DNA of 64,000 nt from Emydura subglobosa. Its lineage: Eukaryota > Chordata > Testudines > Chelidae. Shown piece by piece: positions 46,900-58,330 of the stretch. The first letter of the stretch is position 1. Each line of letters begins with the position of its first letter. A program made the translations under genes and the position numbers. The stretch lies in NCBI GenBank assembly GCA_007922225.1, contig ML679954.1:23705003-23769002 (forward strand), in the 5' to 3' direction. A model generated the notes under the pieces. The model did not search any database, had not been told where the DNA came from, and saw nothing but the letters and a program-made list of their open reading frames with translations.

Positions 46900-47540
46900 C
46901 CAGAATGTTTCCACTGTGGGAACAATTAAGACACCATGGCTTGTCTCAGGATGGTTCCAGAACTGAGTATTTCAAGCCATGAGACACTTTTAGATTACTT
47001 CATAAATAAGATCAGTTGGGTTTGAACTGTTTGTCTAGTTTCTTATACTACACCCAACACCAGGGGGTCTGAGTGCCTGAGGCACTTTTGCTCTCTGCCT
47101 CCATGGTAACAGCTGTATGTCTGGAGATGGAGAAGACATATGCAACATCTTGTCATCTTGGAGGTTCAGCCAGTGTCATGTACTGAAGTTACGGAGGTGC
47201 TTAGAGAGCTCCAGGCTATGACCTATGAGTTGAACCCATGTCCTCCTTGGCTGGTGAAGTCTAGCATGGAGGAATTGGGTCTTTTACGTGGTCCATATGT
47301 GTATATTGAAAAATTGCTGTTTATGAATAATAGTCTGGTGCCCAGAGTTTCACATCCGTTGAAGTTAGTTGATAAATTGACGGTTATTAATTTCATATTG
47401 AATAGGTGCATAAGGGAGAAACTTCCCCTCCTGCCCCACCTTGTACCCAAAACAACTTCCTGGAGTTCTTCCTGGAATGCAGTGGCTCTGCACTGCCCCA
47501 GCACAGACTTGCGCCTTCCTGTCACAATCTGGCCCTGATT
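46900..47540 (+). pseudogene. L2-like LINE reverse transcriptase fragment
   Basis: The + strand frame at 47140-47538 reads VQPVSCTEVTEVLRELQAMT, then YELNPCPPWLVKSSMEELG, then RGPYVYIEKLLFMNNSLVPR. This matches the L2/CR1-group block before the RT core (…V..L+..T..LDPCPSWLVK…GPLL..IVN.SL..G.VP..LK). Upstream, in another frame at about 46975, SHETLLDYFINKIS fits the preceding 'FADFFxxKI' linker. Frame changes and stops show decay, and the catalytic core is absent. Clade assignment (L2 rather than CR1) is by motif style only. Confidence 0.6.
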
Positions 47541-48095
47541 ATAATGTAAACTGTGAATCTAATTATTTGTGGAAGATGCATCCTCGCCATGTGTCTGCTA
47601 CCAAGAATAGAGGAAAATTGTAAAGGGGAGTTTGTTTCTGACTTCCAAAAGAGTGGAAGTCATAACAATGCTAACACGTAATTTATGGCTTCTTTACATC
47701 AAAGGCTAGGCTAACTATAAACTAGATGGCTTTTCTAGGTCTTTTGTATAAAAGCATTACATAAGTGCCAAGTATTATTATTATTATTTATTATTAATAA
47801 AAATTAATGATCCTCTGTGGAGACATTTTGCCACACAAGCCTGCAAGGACAGATTGTGGTAACAGCTCTCTGTTAAGGAAGCAGTGAAAGAATATGGCAT
47901 CTATTTTTCTTTGCAACTTAAATGTCTAAGGCAAGTTTGCAGAACAAAAGGGATGGATTCCATGTTAATTATAAGCTTTAACTAACCTTTAATTTGTGTT
48001 TTGTCTCCTGTAAATTGCTAATAAATACTACTTTAGATTAATCTAAATTATAGTTTAATTTACTCTTTTATTTTGGCGGGGTGAAAAAGGCTGAT
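47541..48095. other. no gene seen; (ATT)n tract
   Basis: AT-rich with an ATT/TTA trinucleotide tract at about 47775-47808. Nothing else recognised up to the solo LTR. Confidence 0.5.
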
Positions 48096-48100
48096 ACTAG

Positions 48101-49243
48101 TGTCACCGAGCCTCAGTGCGTCATAGCCGAGAATGCCAAATTCAGGACAAACTGCTGAGAAATAGAGCAAACTCACCCCCAACTGGTGGTTACTCTCTCA
48201 TTAGATTATAGCAAGCCAGGAACAAATGTGAACTTCAGTCTCAATCAAACTGGTTAACAAGTAGTCCAAAATGCAGTCACTTTGGGCATTCCAGCCCTTG
48301 TCTCACCACCCAGACATTAGACTTTAAGATGAGTGGTTAATGAAAACTAGTTTCATCAGATCTAGAGGAGCCTTCTAATCCCATGAGATCAGTCACTTAG
48401 CCAGGTCAATACGTAACTCAGATGTTACCTGATAAATCACTTTGCTACCAATTCTATAATAAATCTCAAGGTTTAATAATAAAAGAAAAGGAGAGAGTTG
48501 TTAATGGTTAATAGATCATATACATATAAATAATTGCAAGGTCCTTACCTCAGCTTTGTAGCAGTGATGGAATAAACTGCTATCTTGCAAAGTCTCTCTG
48601 GTGACTTTCAAAAAGCTTGGAAGGCCCTCAGTCCTCAGCTCCTTTTAGTTGTAAATCCACAATCCAGAGAATTGTGGCAAAATGGGCAAAGAGGCAAAAT
48701 GGAGATCTTTCAGGAGTCTTTTATATCCTCTGCCACGTTCATGGAATTTTAGTGTCTCAATCACAGCACACAACCTCTGTTTGTGGAAAGTTACTGGCCC
48801 AAGATGGAGTCCAGGTTCACATGAGCCTATCACATGTTCCTGCATGCTTGGATGACTCACAGGGGCAGCCATAGCCCATATTCTAGCTGAGGCATCCACA
48901 GGAAAGTGTACTGGGTGGAATGAGTTTCCTCTATGGTCCATTATTAAAGTGAAGTGTGCTTAATGGGCCATCAACACATAGCTCTCTGGCTCTAATGTAA
49001 ATTTTATCTGGTGGGTGTTACCCAGGAACACAACAAATATGTATGATGCCAGTACGTAGCCGATATTCATAGTTTCAGATACAAAAAATGATAGATGCAT
49101 AGAAACAGGATAATCATACATAGCAAATCATAACTTTTCCATTGACACCTTACATGATATACGTTGTGCAATATTTGTTGCAATTGCAGAACAGTGGTAA
49201 CATCCATTCTATAAAGGGACCTATTCAATCATATAGCATCACA
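48101..49243 (-). mobile_element. solo LTR of the Gmr1-like family, with target duplication
   Basis: On the + strand it starts TGTCACCGAGCCTCAGTGCG and ends ATAGCATCACA, and aligns end to end with the LTR at 11929-13025. It is 1143 bases and is flanked by a perfect 5-bp duplication, ACTAG, at 48096-48100 and 49244-49248. No internal sequence is present on either side, so it arose by recombination between the two LTRs of a full element. It lies in the same orientation as the 11.9-15.5 kb copy. The two LTRs differ by many substitutions and small indels, consistent with old insertions. Confidence 0.9.
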
Positions 49244-52200
49244 ACTAGGCTTAATCATTCCTGCACAAAATCCAAAAACTGCGTACATGTTTTCATAGAA
49301 CCAGCCAAATTTAGGATATTAGATTATTAGCTCTGGACTCTAGTGAACCACAGCTCTCTTCTCTCTTATGGTGTGTTCTGGTTCAGCTTAAAAAAATACA
49401 ACTCTAGTTGTCCTAGACAGTGTCTCTTTTTTTTTTTTTTTTTGGTTTTCTAATTTTCTTTATTTTTTTCCAGTATCTAGTGGATTTCTCTAAACTCTGG
49501 TGGGTTATTCTAATCCCTCTCAATCTCTCCTTTCAATCAGTTCACATATCCATAGTGATATCTCCCTCCAGGGAATATGTAATTCTCTGTCACCAGTACT
49601 GATTTCAGGTAGGCAAACATGAATTCCACTGATGAATGGAAATTGCATGGGAGCGTCTGAAGGGAGAATGAGGCCTTGTAGCTTGTTGATAAAATCTGAT
49701 AATTGACAAGTGCTGCAATACAAAGAAAGCACATTCAAAACTACGAGACAGAAACTTTTCATTCTGAGACACTGAGAACACTTTTTAAAATGAAACTTAT
49801 CAAAAAAAAAGGTGAAGTACTTGACTGAAAATCTTAAGGGAAGTCAAGAATTTAACATGCCATCCAGCAATCTGGCTGAAAACCTTACTTGTGTATCAGT
49901 TCTAACTTCTCATGAGATGTGTGTGATAGGGAACAATCTTCTCTGCAAGGGAGATGGACTTGATGACTTCACTGGTTGTTCTCTCTTGATTTCTCTACTA
50001 TTGAGGCAATGTGTATCTGTTATATTTATAACCAAGTATTCAAGTCACCATTTATTTGCTTTAGAGTACCTTGAAAATGTACTGTATTGCACTTTTTATT
50101 ATTGCCTGCATTAATGTGTAAATGCACATCACATATTTAATGAAAAACATAATGAAAATCAAATCAAATACTAGAAACTAAAACGAATGACATTTTTTCT
50201 TCATCATGATATATCATCTATTTTACAGAAATCACAGGTAAAGTATTATGGGGAAACTAATCCATTCACATCCCTCAAAGGGTTGAGTCAGAACTGAGTT
50301 TGCATTTACACCTGAAAAGCCCTACTGCTGCTATCCTCTCCATCCTCTGAATAGTGAACAGTAAAGCTCTTCCTGTTCAAGAAGGCATATTACTATTAGA
50401 TTGGCTTCTAAATCAAACTAATGCAGGTCACAAAGTGTAGTAAATTGGCAGCTGCTCCTAACTGATGAAAAAATAATTGCAATGTAAGGCAGGACAAGTT
50501 CTAAATTAATTTGTTCTCAGCAGAAAATAGGCATTATCAAATAAAGAAAAAGTATGTTAAAGTAACCTTGAGTACCTGTCTTGAAGCCACAGCACACTGG
50601 ATTTTTTGGTCCTGTTGTGTCTAGGTAGGAGGGGTTATAGGCTACTTTCACCTAGGTAGTTACATGATGAAATTCCAGCTTCTGACATTTCTTGTTTCTG
50701 TAGATATGCCCCCCATGAACTGAATTTGTATTTTTCAGAAGTAAGTCCACATGGCCAAGACCTGCTCAATATGTTGCAAGATGCTGCCCTTAAAAATTTA
50801 AAACTTTTGTTTATAGGCAGAATTTTTAAACACGGATCCCTGAAGTTAAGCTTCTACATTCATCTTTTAGAACCTAAAATCAGGTCATTTTGATTTCAGA
50901 AGAGCTGTACTCTTTTAACACTTATTGGGAAAGATTTGGGTACTCAGAATTTTTCAAAATCATTTTAATTTTAGATACCTAAATGTGGATTTAGATGTCT
51001 AAATAGTCACCAGTGTCACTTCACTTATATCTGATCTCAGAGCTGAGTATGGGAGAGATTGCTTTAAGCCATCCATCTCCTATTAAATTTATCTTTCTGA
51101 CTAACAGGAGTGATATATATCAGGCAATTCTCATGCATAATCAAGAAAAATCTTAATCATTGAATGCATACAATTTTGAAATGAATAAATTCACCCAGCT
51201 CTGCTTCATAAATGTTAGACTGCTGATGGTCTCTGCAACAGTGTTGTTTAGTATGAATAGAGTCTAAAAAAAAGGCTAAACAGGTAAATTACCATTAGGT
51301 TAAAAAAGCCAATGAAACACAAGGACTTCTGACCATCTAGATTTCATCTATATTTTTCTTTGACCCAGTGTGAGAACTAGGCTAGGCAGATGCCCAAATC
51401 TTACTGAGTAATCCCCAACATCTCTAGTGATTAATGCCTTTTAAAATACCCTCTAATTGTTTCATCACAAACTTCAGTGTAATTTTCTTTGTGCAAGAAG
51501 CATCACTTTGGTAGAGTAGAGGGAACAAGCTCAAGAACTAGAGGTAAATATCTGATTCAGCTTAAGGATACACCCTCAAGCAGAACATAACATTTGCATA
51601 AGAAATGAATGACTTACCATATAAATGTTCCCTGTGTAACTTGCTAGGTTGCCTCCAAGGGGCATGTAAACCTGAAAGAGGGTGAAGTCAGACGAAGTTA
51701 TTTCCAGTTCAAAAAAACAGTCTTATCTGAGGTTGGTGTGATGTATTCTAATAGTAAGGGGTATGTTTCACTATAATGCATGGAGAACTAGGTAAGCAAT
51801 TTGTGACATTTAGTTGAACTCTGAAAACCAAATTTCTTGAATGTTATGCTGCAAACATACAGTACCCCTGAAAACGAACAAAGCTTCTTAGAAACTCAGT
51901 TATAGCATCTAGAATATTAAAGACAACAAAAGTATAGCTACAAAGATGAATGGACAGTACATACCACTGACATCTCTAAGAAATAGGAATATTTTATCAG
52001 CTTGATGTATCACATTTTAATGTACTGTAACAAAGAAACTTTTTTTTAAACAGTATGAACTGACATACATGAATTGAATGATTTGGTTGGCTGTGAGCTT
52101 AATTCCCATTTAAGAGGCAAACTGTAAAAAATGTAAAAGATGATGGCTGACTAATGTCAAGTATGCATACAAATGGACTACCTGGAGCGGAAAAACAGAA

Positions 52201-53359
52201 ATACAGCTCTTAATCAATACTAGCAACGAAAGAAAAATGAAAAGTTGGGTTGATAGACCATATTACCAAACGTCATTGCGTTAAATATTTAACATTTAAA
52301 ACATTGCTGGTTGGTGACCAAGAAAATTGGAAAGTATCTTTCTATTTAATATATTTTATTCATTGCAGGGATTTTGAAGAAGGGAGGAGTAGGCAATTGG
52401 TAAAAAAAAAAAAAAAAAAAAAAAAAACTGGTACACTCCCTGCTTCCCTACTTGATAAACAATTTTCTCTTTGGGCCCAATCTAAAGCACATTTGAAGTC
52501 AATAAAAAAGGTACTAAGTTTAATAGGTATGGTCTCATTTTCTGTCAGAGGTACTCTGATCATTACTTCTCATCTGTTTGTTTAGGTCCCAAACCTGCAA
52601 GCATCACTATATGAACAGATCAGATCTATATGCTTGCATGAAGCAAGAGTGTCTTAAATCAGGTCTTGCAAGAATGCACAGAGTTTACTGCAAGAGTGGT
52701 GGTGGTTACCTAAGCCTCATTGTGTCTGTGGCTGAGACCTTTGTTTCATTAGAGAGGCTCCGATAAGAGACCTGAAACAGAGTCTCCTTTTGGCTAAGTG
52801 ACTGAGACCTATGCACACTTTGCCTATCTTCTGATAGCAGCATTTTTGGATGGTGCCAAAACTGTGGCAGGGATTTTATTTTTCTTCATGAAATTGTTAT
52901 ATTTTTCATAATGCCAAGAAGTGGAAAGACAATGACATCTGACCCTGCATGTTACTCTCCACATTCCTATTCTAAACACATGAAAATGCCTGTGACTGCA
53001 GATGACCATTTCCAGCTGCTTTTAAAGTAATAAGCATTCGATCATTTGAAAATACAGAACATAATCCGATAATTTGCAGTGCTGCATGATGACACAATAT
53101 GATGCTCTTTTTGCCTCATTAGACTGGCCTTTTGAAGTCCCAGTTCTGCCCCAAACCTAGCAGTAGATTTATCAAATCTGAGATTAGCCCCTTTGAGGGA
53201 CTAACAGCAATTTCCATACTAACATTGTAGCACGAGTGCTAAAGCTGTGTGTAACTATGATAGTATTGGCATAAATAGGAGATGGAAACCTGAAGGAGGG
53301 GCTAATGGCCACTGCATGAGCACAGGTCAGGAGTACGGTATTTAAAGTTGCATAGTATC
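49244..53359. other. no gene seen
   Basis: AT-rich. Contains a T run at 49427-49443 and, at 50935-51010, GATACCTAAATGTGG / GATGTCTAAATAGTC of the CTAAGT-type repeat style. The 111-codon frame at 52250-52585 is broken by a poly(A) run and has no domain. No element ends or exons recognised. Confidence 0.5.
52402..52427. repeat. poly(A) run, 26 bases
   Basis: Uninterrupted A26, the longest homopolymer in the window. No recognisable retroposed sequence precedes it, so it may be the tail of a very old insertion or simple-sequence expansion. Confidence 0.95.
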
Positions 53360-53440
53360 AAAGAATCGTAGAACTGGAAGGGCACTTGAGAGGTCTTAGA
53401 GTTCAGTGTCCTGCATAAGTGAGAACAGTAGGTGCTAAGT
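53360..53440 (-). mobile_element. CR1 3' end fragment
   Basis: ATCAAAGAATCGTAGAACTG, GAAGGGCACTTGAGAGGTCT, TAGAGTTCAGTGTCCTGC is the inverse of the CR1 3' terminus (…ATAGAAT…ggaagggacct..agaggtcatctagtcca…). About 80 bases. Confidence 0.6.
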
Positions 53441-53919
53441 GCTGATTTCTGTTAATATGACAGTCAGGCTCATGTGTTAATCTAGAATTTCATAGATTTT
53501 CCTCTTAGTTTTATTATTTTTATTAAGAAAATGTGTAGGAACCCAAACTGAGTTCAGGGGCCTGTTGTTCTAGGCAAGAGAGACAAAGTGTTTGGGGGAA
53601 GAGGTACAATATACATACAGAGAATAATATGATGGTCACAAATGTGATGTTAGTGCCACTGCATTGCATGGATTACCATGAGAGGGCAGTGCTCATACCT
53701 GCTCTAACATGGCCTTGGCTGCTCAGCAAGCCCCTCTATGCTGGGTGAATGGGGTGGCTAATTAGCCTAACAGCTGGATCTGCGACCTTCACTCCAATTC
53801 AGAATTCCCATTCAGTGAAGCAATTCTCATCTTGCCTATTGTGGTCAAAATCTGGCTACTGTGCACCACTCAGGCAGGGTAAAAGAGCTGGATCCTAAGT
53901 AAGAATCTGGACTTAGTCA

Positions 53920-54130
53920 TGGAGTTAAAGGACAGAAGAGACCACCAGATCATCAAGTCTGACGTCCTGTGTTTCCCAAGCCACCACTACCACCCAACAC
54001 CCACACACTAAAAACCAGCAACTGAGATGTATTACAACACATGGGAGACTAGTCTATTCAGGGCCCTCTGAATCTGACCACCCATTTCTCTCCCAGCAAG
54101 AAAATAACCCTCTCTTGGAATTCAGATGTT
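53920..54130 (-). mobile_element. CR1/L3-type LINE 3' end fragment
   Basis: GGAGTTAAAGGACAGAAGAG, ACCACCAGATCATCAAGTCT, GACGTCCTGTGTTTCCCAAG, CCACCACTACCACCCAACAC match the reverse complement of a reptile LINE tail (…ggccagaagggaccactagatcatctagtctgacctcctgt…). Coding sequence is absent. Confidence 0.65.
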
Positions 54131-54149
54131 TGTTACCGAATGGTCAGGA

Positions 54150-54300
54150 AAAGGCCAAATTTTTAGAAGTATTTCGGTGCCTAAAGATATGGACAGGTAG
54201 CTAGTGGGATTTTCAAAAGCTCCTAAGCTTTGAAATCAGTGGTACCTAAGCAGCTCTTGGGATTTTCAGAACTAAATCTACAACTTTAGGCACTAAATAT
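54150..54300. repeat. CTAAG-rich interspersed repeat trace
   Basis: GGCCAAATTTTTAGAAGTAT, GTGCCTAAAGATATGG, GGGATTTTCAAAAGCTCCTA, GTACCTAAGCAGCTC, GGGATTTTCAGAAC and TTTAGGCACTAAATA are repeated GGGATTTTCA..AGC.CCTAAG units in both orientations. This is the pattern of a palindromic amniote element with internal repeats. Ends not fixed. Confidence 0.45.
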
Positions 54301-54387
54301 ATATTATATTTTTTAAATCTAGCCCTAAATCAATAATCTGGTAAACTGGAGGATTCCTTCAAAATAAGAGTGTGTGTCCATCTATGG

Positions 54388-54638
54388 CAGTGTTTCTCAA
54401 TTGGTGTTCCGCGGAACCCCCTGTTAGGGTTCCGCGAGCAGCTGCTCTCTGCGCTGCCGAAAAAGGGAAGATGCCTCGGATTTTCCAGCGGAGGGTATCC
54501 AGTGTAAGTGTAATTTAAGTAAGAAATGCTGACCTTTTTGCTTATTTCGACATTTGAAGATTTAAGAGTTTGGGGGGTTCCGCAATTATTTATGGAGTTC
54601 AAAAGGGTTCCGTGGCCAAATTTAATTGAGAAACACTG
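54388..54638. mobile_element. hAT-type nonautonomous element, 251 bp, 8-bp duplication
   Basis: Terminal inverted repeats CAGTGTTTCTCAATT (left) and AATTGAGAAACACTG (right) are perfect over 15 bases. The element is flanked by a perfect 8-bp duplication ATCTATGG at 54380-54387 and 54639-54646. CAGTG ends and 8-bp duplications are hallmarks of hAT elements. The interior is GC-rich with repeated GGTTCCGC / GCGGAACC blocks and has no transposase. Confidence 0.92.
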
Positions 54639-54646
54639 ATCTATGG

Positions 54647-55417
54647 CATTAATTATTCTGAAGTGTCATATGCAAAATGACTTTTCTCACAAACTGGTTC
54701 TGTGAGCCAGCTGGGTATTGGCTGCAGACTGGCTCCATCAGCTGCCTTTCCCCACAATAGTGTTCTAATGTTTTATTAATCTCTTCTACTATTTTCAGAT
54801 TTTTAGCTCATCATGGCTGTTTTGCTATCATTTCACCATGAAAGGATTATTGTAGGTGGAAATGTTTTAAACACACCTCATTCAGATTCAGTGGAAATAT
54901 ACCATTTCAGAAGCCTTTAAGTCTTTATTTAAAGTCTTGAAAATATTATCAACTCTACACTGCTCACAGTTAGAAATTGGATAGATGATTAAAAACTATA
55001 GAAAGAAAAAACAGAATAATCTAACCCAGCCACCATTAGTGGAGAGGAGGGGTAGTTCAATCATTACACTTGAGGAACGAAACCGGTTTACGATCTGCTC
55101 CATCCCTGCTGGTGTCTCTGTACCTGTGCATGTGTGTGTTTTTTCTATCAATTATGTGGAGCACTTTCAGCTTCCATTGCATTCCTCTGGAGCTGTGGGT
55201 GCCCAACACCTTTTGGTAAATCATGTCCCAGTGTTCACTACTTAAAGCCATTCTACAAAGAGAATGAAAATAATGACCTCATGCTTCTATTCCGGGCTGA
55301 GCGAGTGCAGTGGTATACCTGGACTTGCTGTAAAACCAGTTGGTTATCCAGGGTAGCATGAAGCCTCCCTCATAATGATGAGGCAACCTCAGAAGAATGA
55401 CAGGTTCAGTTACAAAG
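54647..55417. other. no gene seen
   Basis: Frames at 54985-55245 (+) and 55057-55251 (-) overlap and lack domains. No repeat ends recognised. Confidence 0.5.
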
Positions 55418-55534
55418 GCATCTGAAGCGAGGTTGTCCGTCCCTCCCTGCCAGTCTTGGAGGGAGGCCACACCTCCTCACTACCCTGCTTCGGCAGGGGT
55501 AGTCCTAGCTTGGGGCTGGGGGAACAGTCTCCGA

Positions 55535-55650
55535 GCTATAATAGTTCAAAGGCCCCAGGTGGGGAAGCAAACAGTCTAGCTCCCCAGGCGGGTTAGCAAC
55601 CGTTCAAAGGCCCCCGGCGGGGCAGCAAACAGTTCAAAGGCCACCAGGAT
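55535..55650. repeat. minisatellite-like tract in LTR copy B (GCAAACAGTTCAAAGG type)
   Basis: Three to four units of roughly 35 bases built on AGCAAACAGTTCAAAGGCC followed by a variable C/G-rich CCCCGGCGGGG. Units are imperfect. Copy A has looser matches (GGGCAAACAAACAGTTTACC). Confidence 0.6.
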
Positions 55651-55920
55651 GGTCAGGAAAAGGGGAGGGGGACGCAGGCCCACCCAACTCCACTGCGTCC
55701 CAGCCCAGGTCCCTAGCTGTGGCCGAGGGGTAGGCCACGGAGTCAGCGGGGTCCCAACCGCAACACGCTGAGTCACCATCTGGCTCCCTGGTCCCCGGAG
55801 CATGTGGCCCCTCCCCGGGCTACTTCCTTCCGCCTCTCCCTCGGATACTTGGTGTCCTGCTTTCCAGTCGCCCTCGTTGGGGTAGTACGCAGGGGCAGGT
55901 TGTAGAACCCCTAGATCTTG

Positions 55921-56130
55921 TCAGGGGGTGGCAGGTCGGGCAGCTCTTTGGGGCCATTGGCGGGGGAGCAGCTCCTCCAGGTCTGGCCCGGTCAGGGCCT
56001 GTGCCCCGCCATCGTCCTCTTGCAATTCTAGGGGCAGCTCTTCCAGGTCCGGCCCCCATAGGGCCACATCCTCTGTGTCTGTGTCGGGCAACTCCTCCAT
56101 GTCCTCGCCCCCCAGGATCACCAGGTCCAA
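55921..56130 (-). repeat. acidic Leu-Glu-Glu-Leu-Pro coding-style repeat in LTR copy B
   Basis: A 69-codon minus frame holds GGEDMEELPDTDTEDV, GPDLEELPLELQEDDG and GPDLEELLPRQWP. The DNA repeats CAGCTCCTCCAGGTCTGGCC / CAGCTCTTCCAGGTCCGGCC. The same motif occurs in copy A in one frame. It may be a relic of a leader peptide or simply a GC-rich minisatellite that happens to be open; no other support for translation. Confidence 0.5.
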
Positions 56131-56474
56131 TGGGGTGGGTGGATCCCGGGTACCGCTGGGCCCCAGGTCTCACGCTGCTTCTTCGTCGGCACCCGGATGC
56201 CGGCCCTGGTCTGGTTCCCCGGGTATCCGGTCTTGGTCGGCTCGCCTGGGTACCGGGTACCAGGCCGCAGGCAGAGCTGGAGGGCCGGGAGGGATATCCT
56301 TCCCCTCTGGGAGCTGGCCACAGAGTGAGCTCTTAGGCCTCTCTTTTGTACTTCCTGTCCCGCCCCCTCGCTTCCGGGCTGGCAGACAGGCAGTCTCTGG
56401 CTCCGTCCCCACAGGCCCGGCCTGTTGCTCCCCGTGAGTCTTGGAGGGAGGCCACACCTCCTCACTACAGCATC

Positions 56475-57959
56475 CAAAGTTCAAATACTCTCATCCAAAG
56501 CTCCTGGAATGTCTTAGGCTTAGAAATCAGTCTGGAAACAGTGCAAGGTCAAGCTTTTTTTCTACAATTTCCACCAGATGCAAAGATTTTTCATGCACTA
56601 ACTACTTCAGTACTTCCACAGGAAGTGCAGATGCATGCACACATTTTTAAAAAAACCAAACAAACACAAAGTTCGGATCCATTTTTGTTCTTTCCTGCAG
56701 ATTTCAAAAGCAGTTGGAAGAGGGCTGCAAGTATACTTCTAACTCTGACAATTTGGGGCACCAGACCAATCTCTCTTCTTCACCACCCTAATAAAGAAAG
56801 GATGATGAAACAATATTAACAACATATAATTTGTATAACATCATGGTATTTGTGTTCTAAAGATCAAAAACCAACTTCTCTGGTGAAAGCCCCCATCAAG
56901 TTACATTTACTATCAATTTGAGGTTAGATTCCAAGAGAAAATCACATGGACCCGAGAAGTTGTAGCATGCATTTGAGGTAAAAAGAATGATGTTTGCAAA
57001 ATGTCATCTTGGTTGTACAATGACTAGAGCTAAGCAAATGATTCACAGCAAACAATTTGCACAGTAATATTTAGGGCCAGATCTTTGGCTGCAAAAAGAA
57101 TGGGTTTGATATTGGGGAGTGTTTCCAAACATGCTGGAAAAACTCACGTTGAGCTATCCTAATCCTACTGCAGCTCTATGCAGAACAGTTCTGCACTGTG
57201 TCAGAGCAGCCTCAGAGCTGCTTTAATTTGAGCCAAGATGCAATGGCCACAAGGAGCAAAAATGCGGCCAAATATTGGCATAGCCCAGGGGGCATCCTGG
57301 CCATGAGCCCTTTCCTCTGATAACATTCCCTATCTCTTGCAATCCTGGCAGCTCGTGAGGAGAGGGTATGAGCTGTGTCAAAGGCTCTACACCTCTGAAA
57401 AATCCTCTCGTGCACTGGAATGAGTCTCCCTGCACCAATTAAGATAATTTAAAGCAATAATATGTTGGTGACATAGCACTAAGTGGGCATGCCACAGTAA
57501 AGCATGTGGCCTTTAGCCTCTTTTTTTCTACCTGAAGGATGACCACAGACAGATACATTTCCTCTAATTTACTCATTATCCTAATTTATCAGGCCATTTT
57601 TCTTTTTTGTTTGTTTAATTTATGGTGTGACGGTGAACACTTGCTTAGGGTATTTGAAATTAGAACTGTGGTTTTGCTGCAGTTGGTCAGCGGAGTCACA
57701 TGGTTTTGTTCCTTTTCCTTGACTGGATTACTGTAACCATCATGTGAGGGAATGAAGGAACTTCAGGGAAAGGGAGAAGATTTGAAGGATTAAGAAAGGT
57801 TAGAAATTTGTTCTCCAGCATGGGTGTCATAGGCTTCGTCAAAAGCATCATTCAGAGTTTACTGTAAGATTTTACTGGTTGAGTGGAGAATTTAAACACT
57901 ACTTCCTTTCGTTCATGTAAAGTAACTTTGTTCTTTCCTAGTTTCAAACAGGGGTGCCA
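56475..57959. other. no gene seen
   Basis: Contains a 157-codon plus frame (56346-56819) that begins in the LTR and runs out of it, so it is not a gene. GGGCCAGATCTTTGGCTGCA at 57074 is the start of a GGGCCAGATCT-type palindromic element, decayed beyond that. Confidence 0.5.
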
Positions 57960-58330
57960 TTTCAGATTGGGGGAGTGGAAGGGGCAACTTTAACCATGAT
58001 TCCAGGGGCGGCGGCTACTTGGGTGTGATGTAGAGTTCCATTCGAGCATTCATTCAGCAATTGTAGGTGGCAGACCTCAGTCATTCCAGTGCATTGTCGG
58101 TCAGGAGATTGTGGGAGACCCATCCTCCTTCGAGGCGGTGGATGGGGTATTCTTCCACAAGATGGTCTGCTGTTTGTGTTTCTCCACACTCGCAGGCTGC
58201 AGTAGCACAAAGGTTCCAGCTGTAAATTCAAGAATTAAAGCACTTGATACCAGTTCTTTGGCGGTTTAAGCGGGTCCACTCCTTTCATGGCAGGCTACAG
58301 CCTATGGGTGAGGTGGGGATGGGAGGCAGT
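57960..58330 (-). pseudogene. LINE ORF2 C-terminal cysteine-rich remnant
   Basis: The minus frame reading from about 58210 gives CATAACECGETQTADHLVEE then YPIHRLEGG. This matches the Cys/His knuckle near the C-terminus of many non-LTR retrotransposon proteins (W…CxCGxxxQTxxHxxxxCPxxR). Upstream, about 58290, TRLNRQRTGI fits the 'LNRLRTGxGRC' lead. The final cysteine of the knuckle is tyrosine (EEYP for EECP), and stops follow in LNDNALE and beyond. The RT core is not in the window, so the clade is undetermined. Confidence 0.65.

Larger units (their letters stand above)
55423..56469 (-). mobile_element. GC-rich solo LTR, copy B, GCATC duplication
   Basis: 1047 bases, starting TGAAGCGAGGTTGTCC and ending CCTCACTACA on the + strand (TG...CA), flanked by a 5-bp duplication GCATC at 55418-55422 and 56470-56474. 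A 31-base block is repeated exactly at 55453-55483 and 56438-56468, near each end. In the minus sense a GGGGCGGGACAGGAAGTACA promoter-like block lies about 110 bases from the 5' end. The interior has two minisatellite-like tracts. No internal retroelement sequence is present. Copy A at 25948-27020 is a diverged relative. Whether the parent is an endogenous retrovirus or a gypsy-type element cannot be told from an LTR alone. Confidence 0.8.

Noticed and set aside
52250..52585. 111-codon frame with a Lys run
   Set aside because: The Lys run is simply the A26 homopolymer; no domain on either side.
55928..56437. 169-codon plus-strand open frame, Gly/Ser/Pro-rich
   Set aside because: Antisense shadow of the GC-rich LTR. 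Several frames are open on both strands because of base composition.
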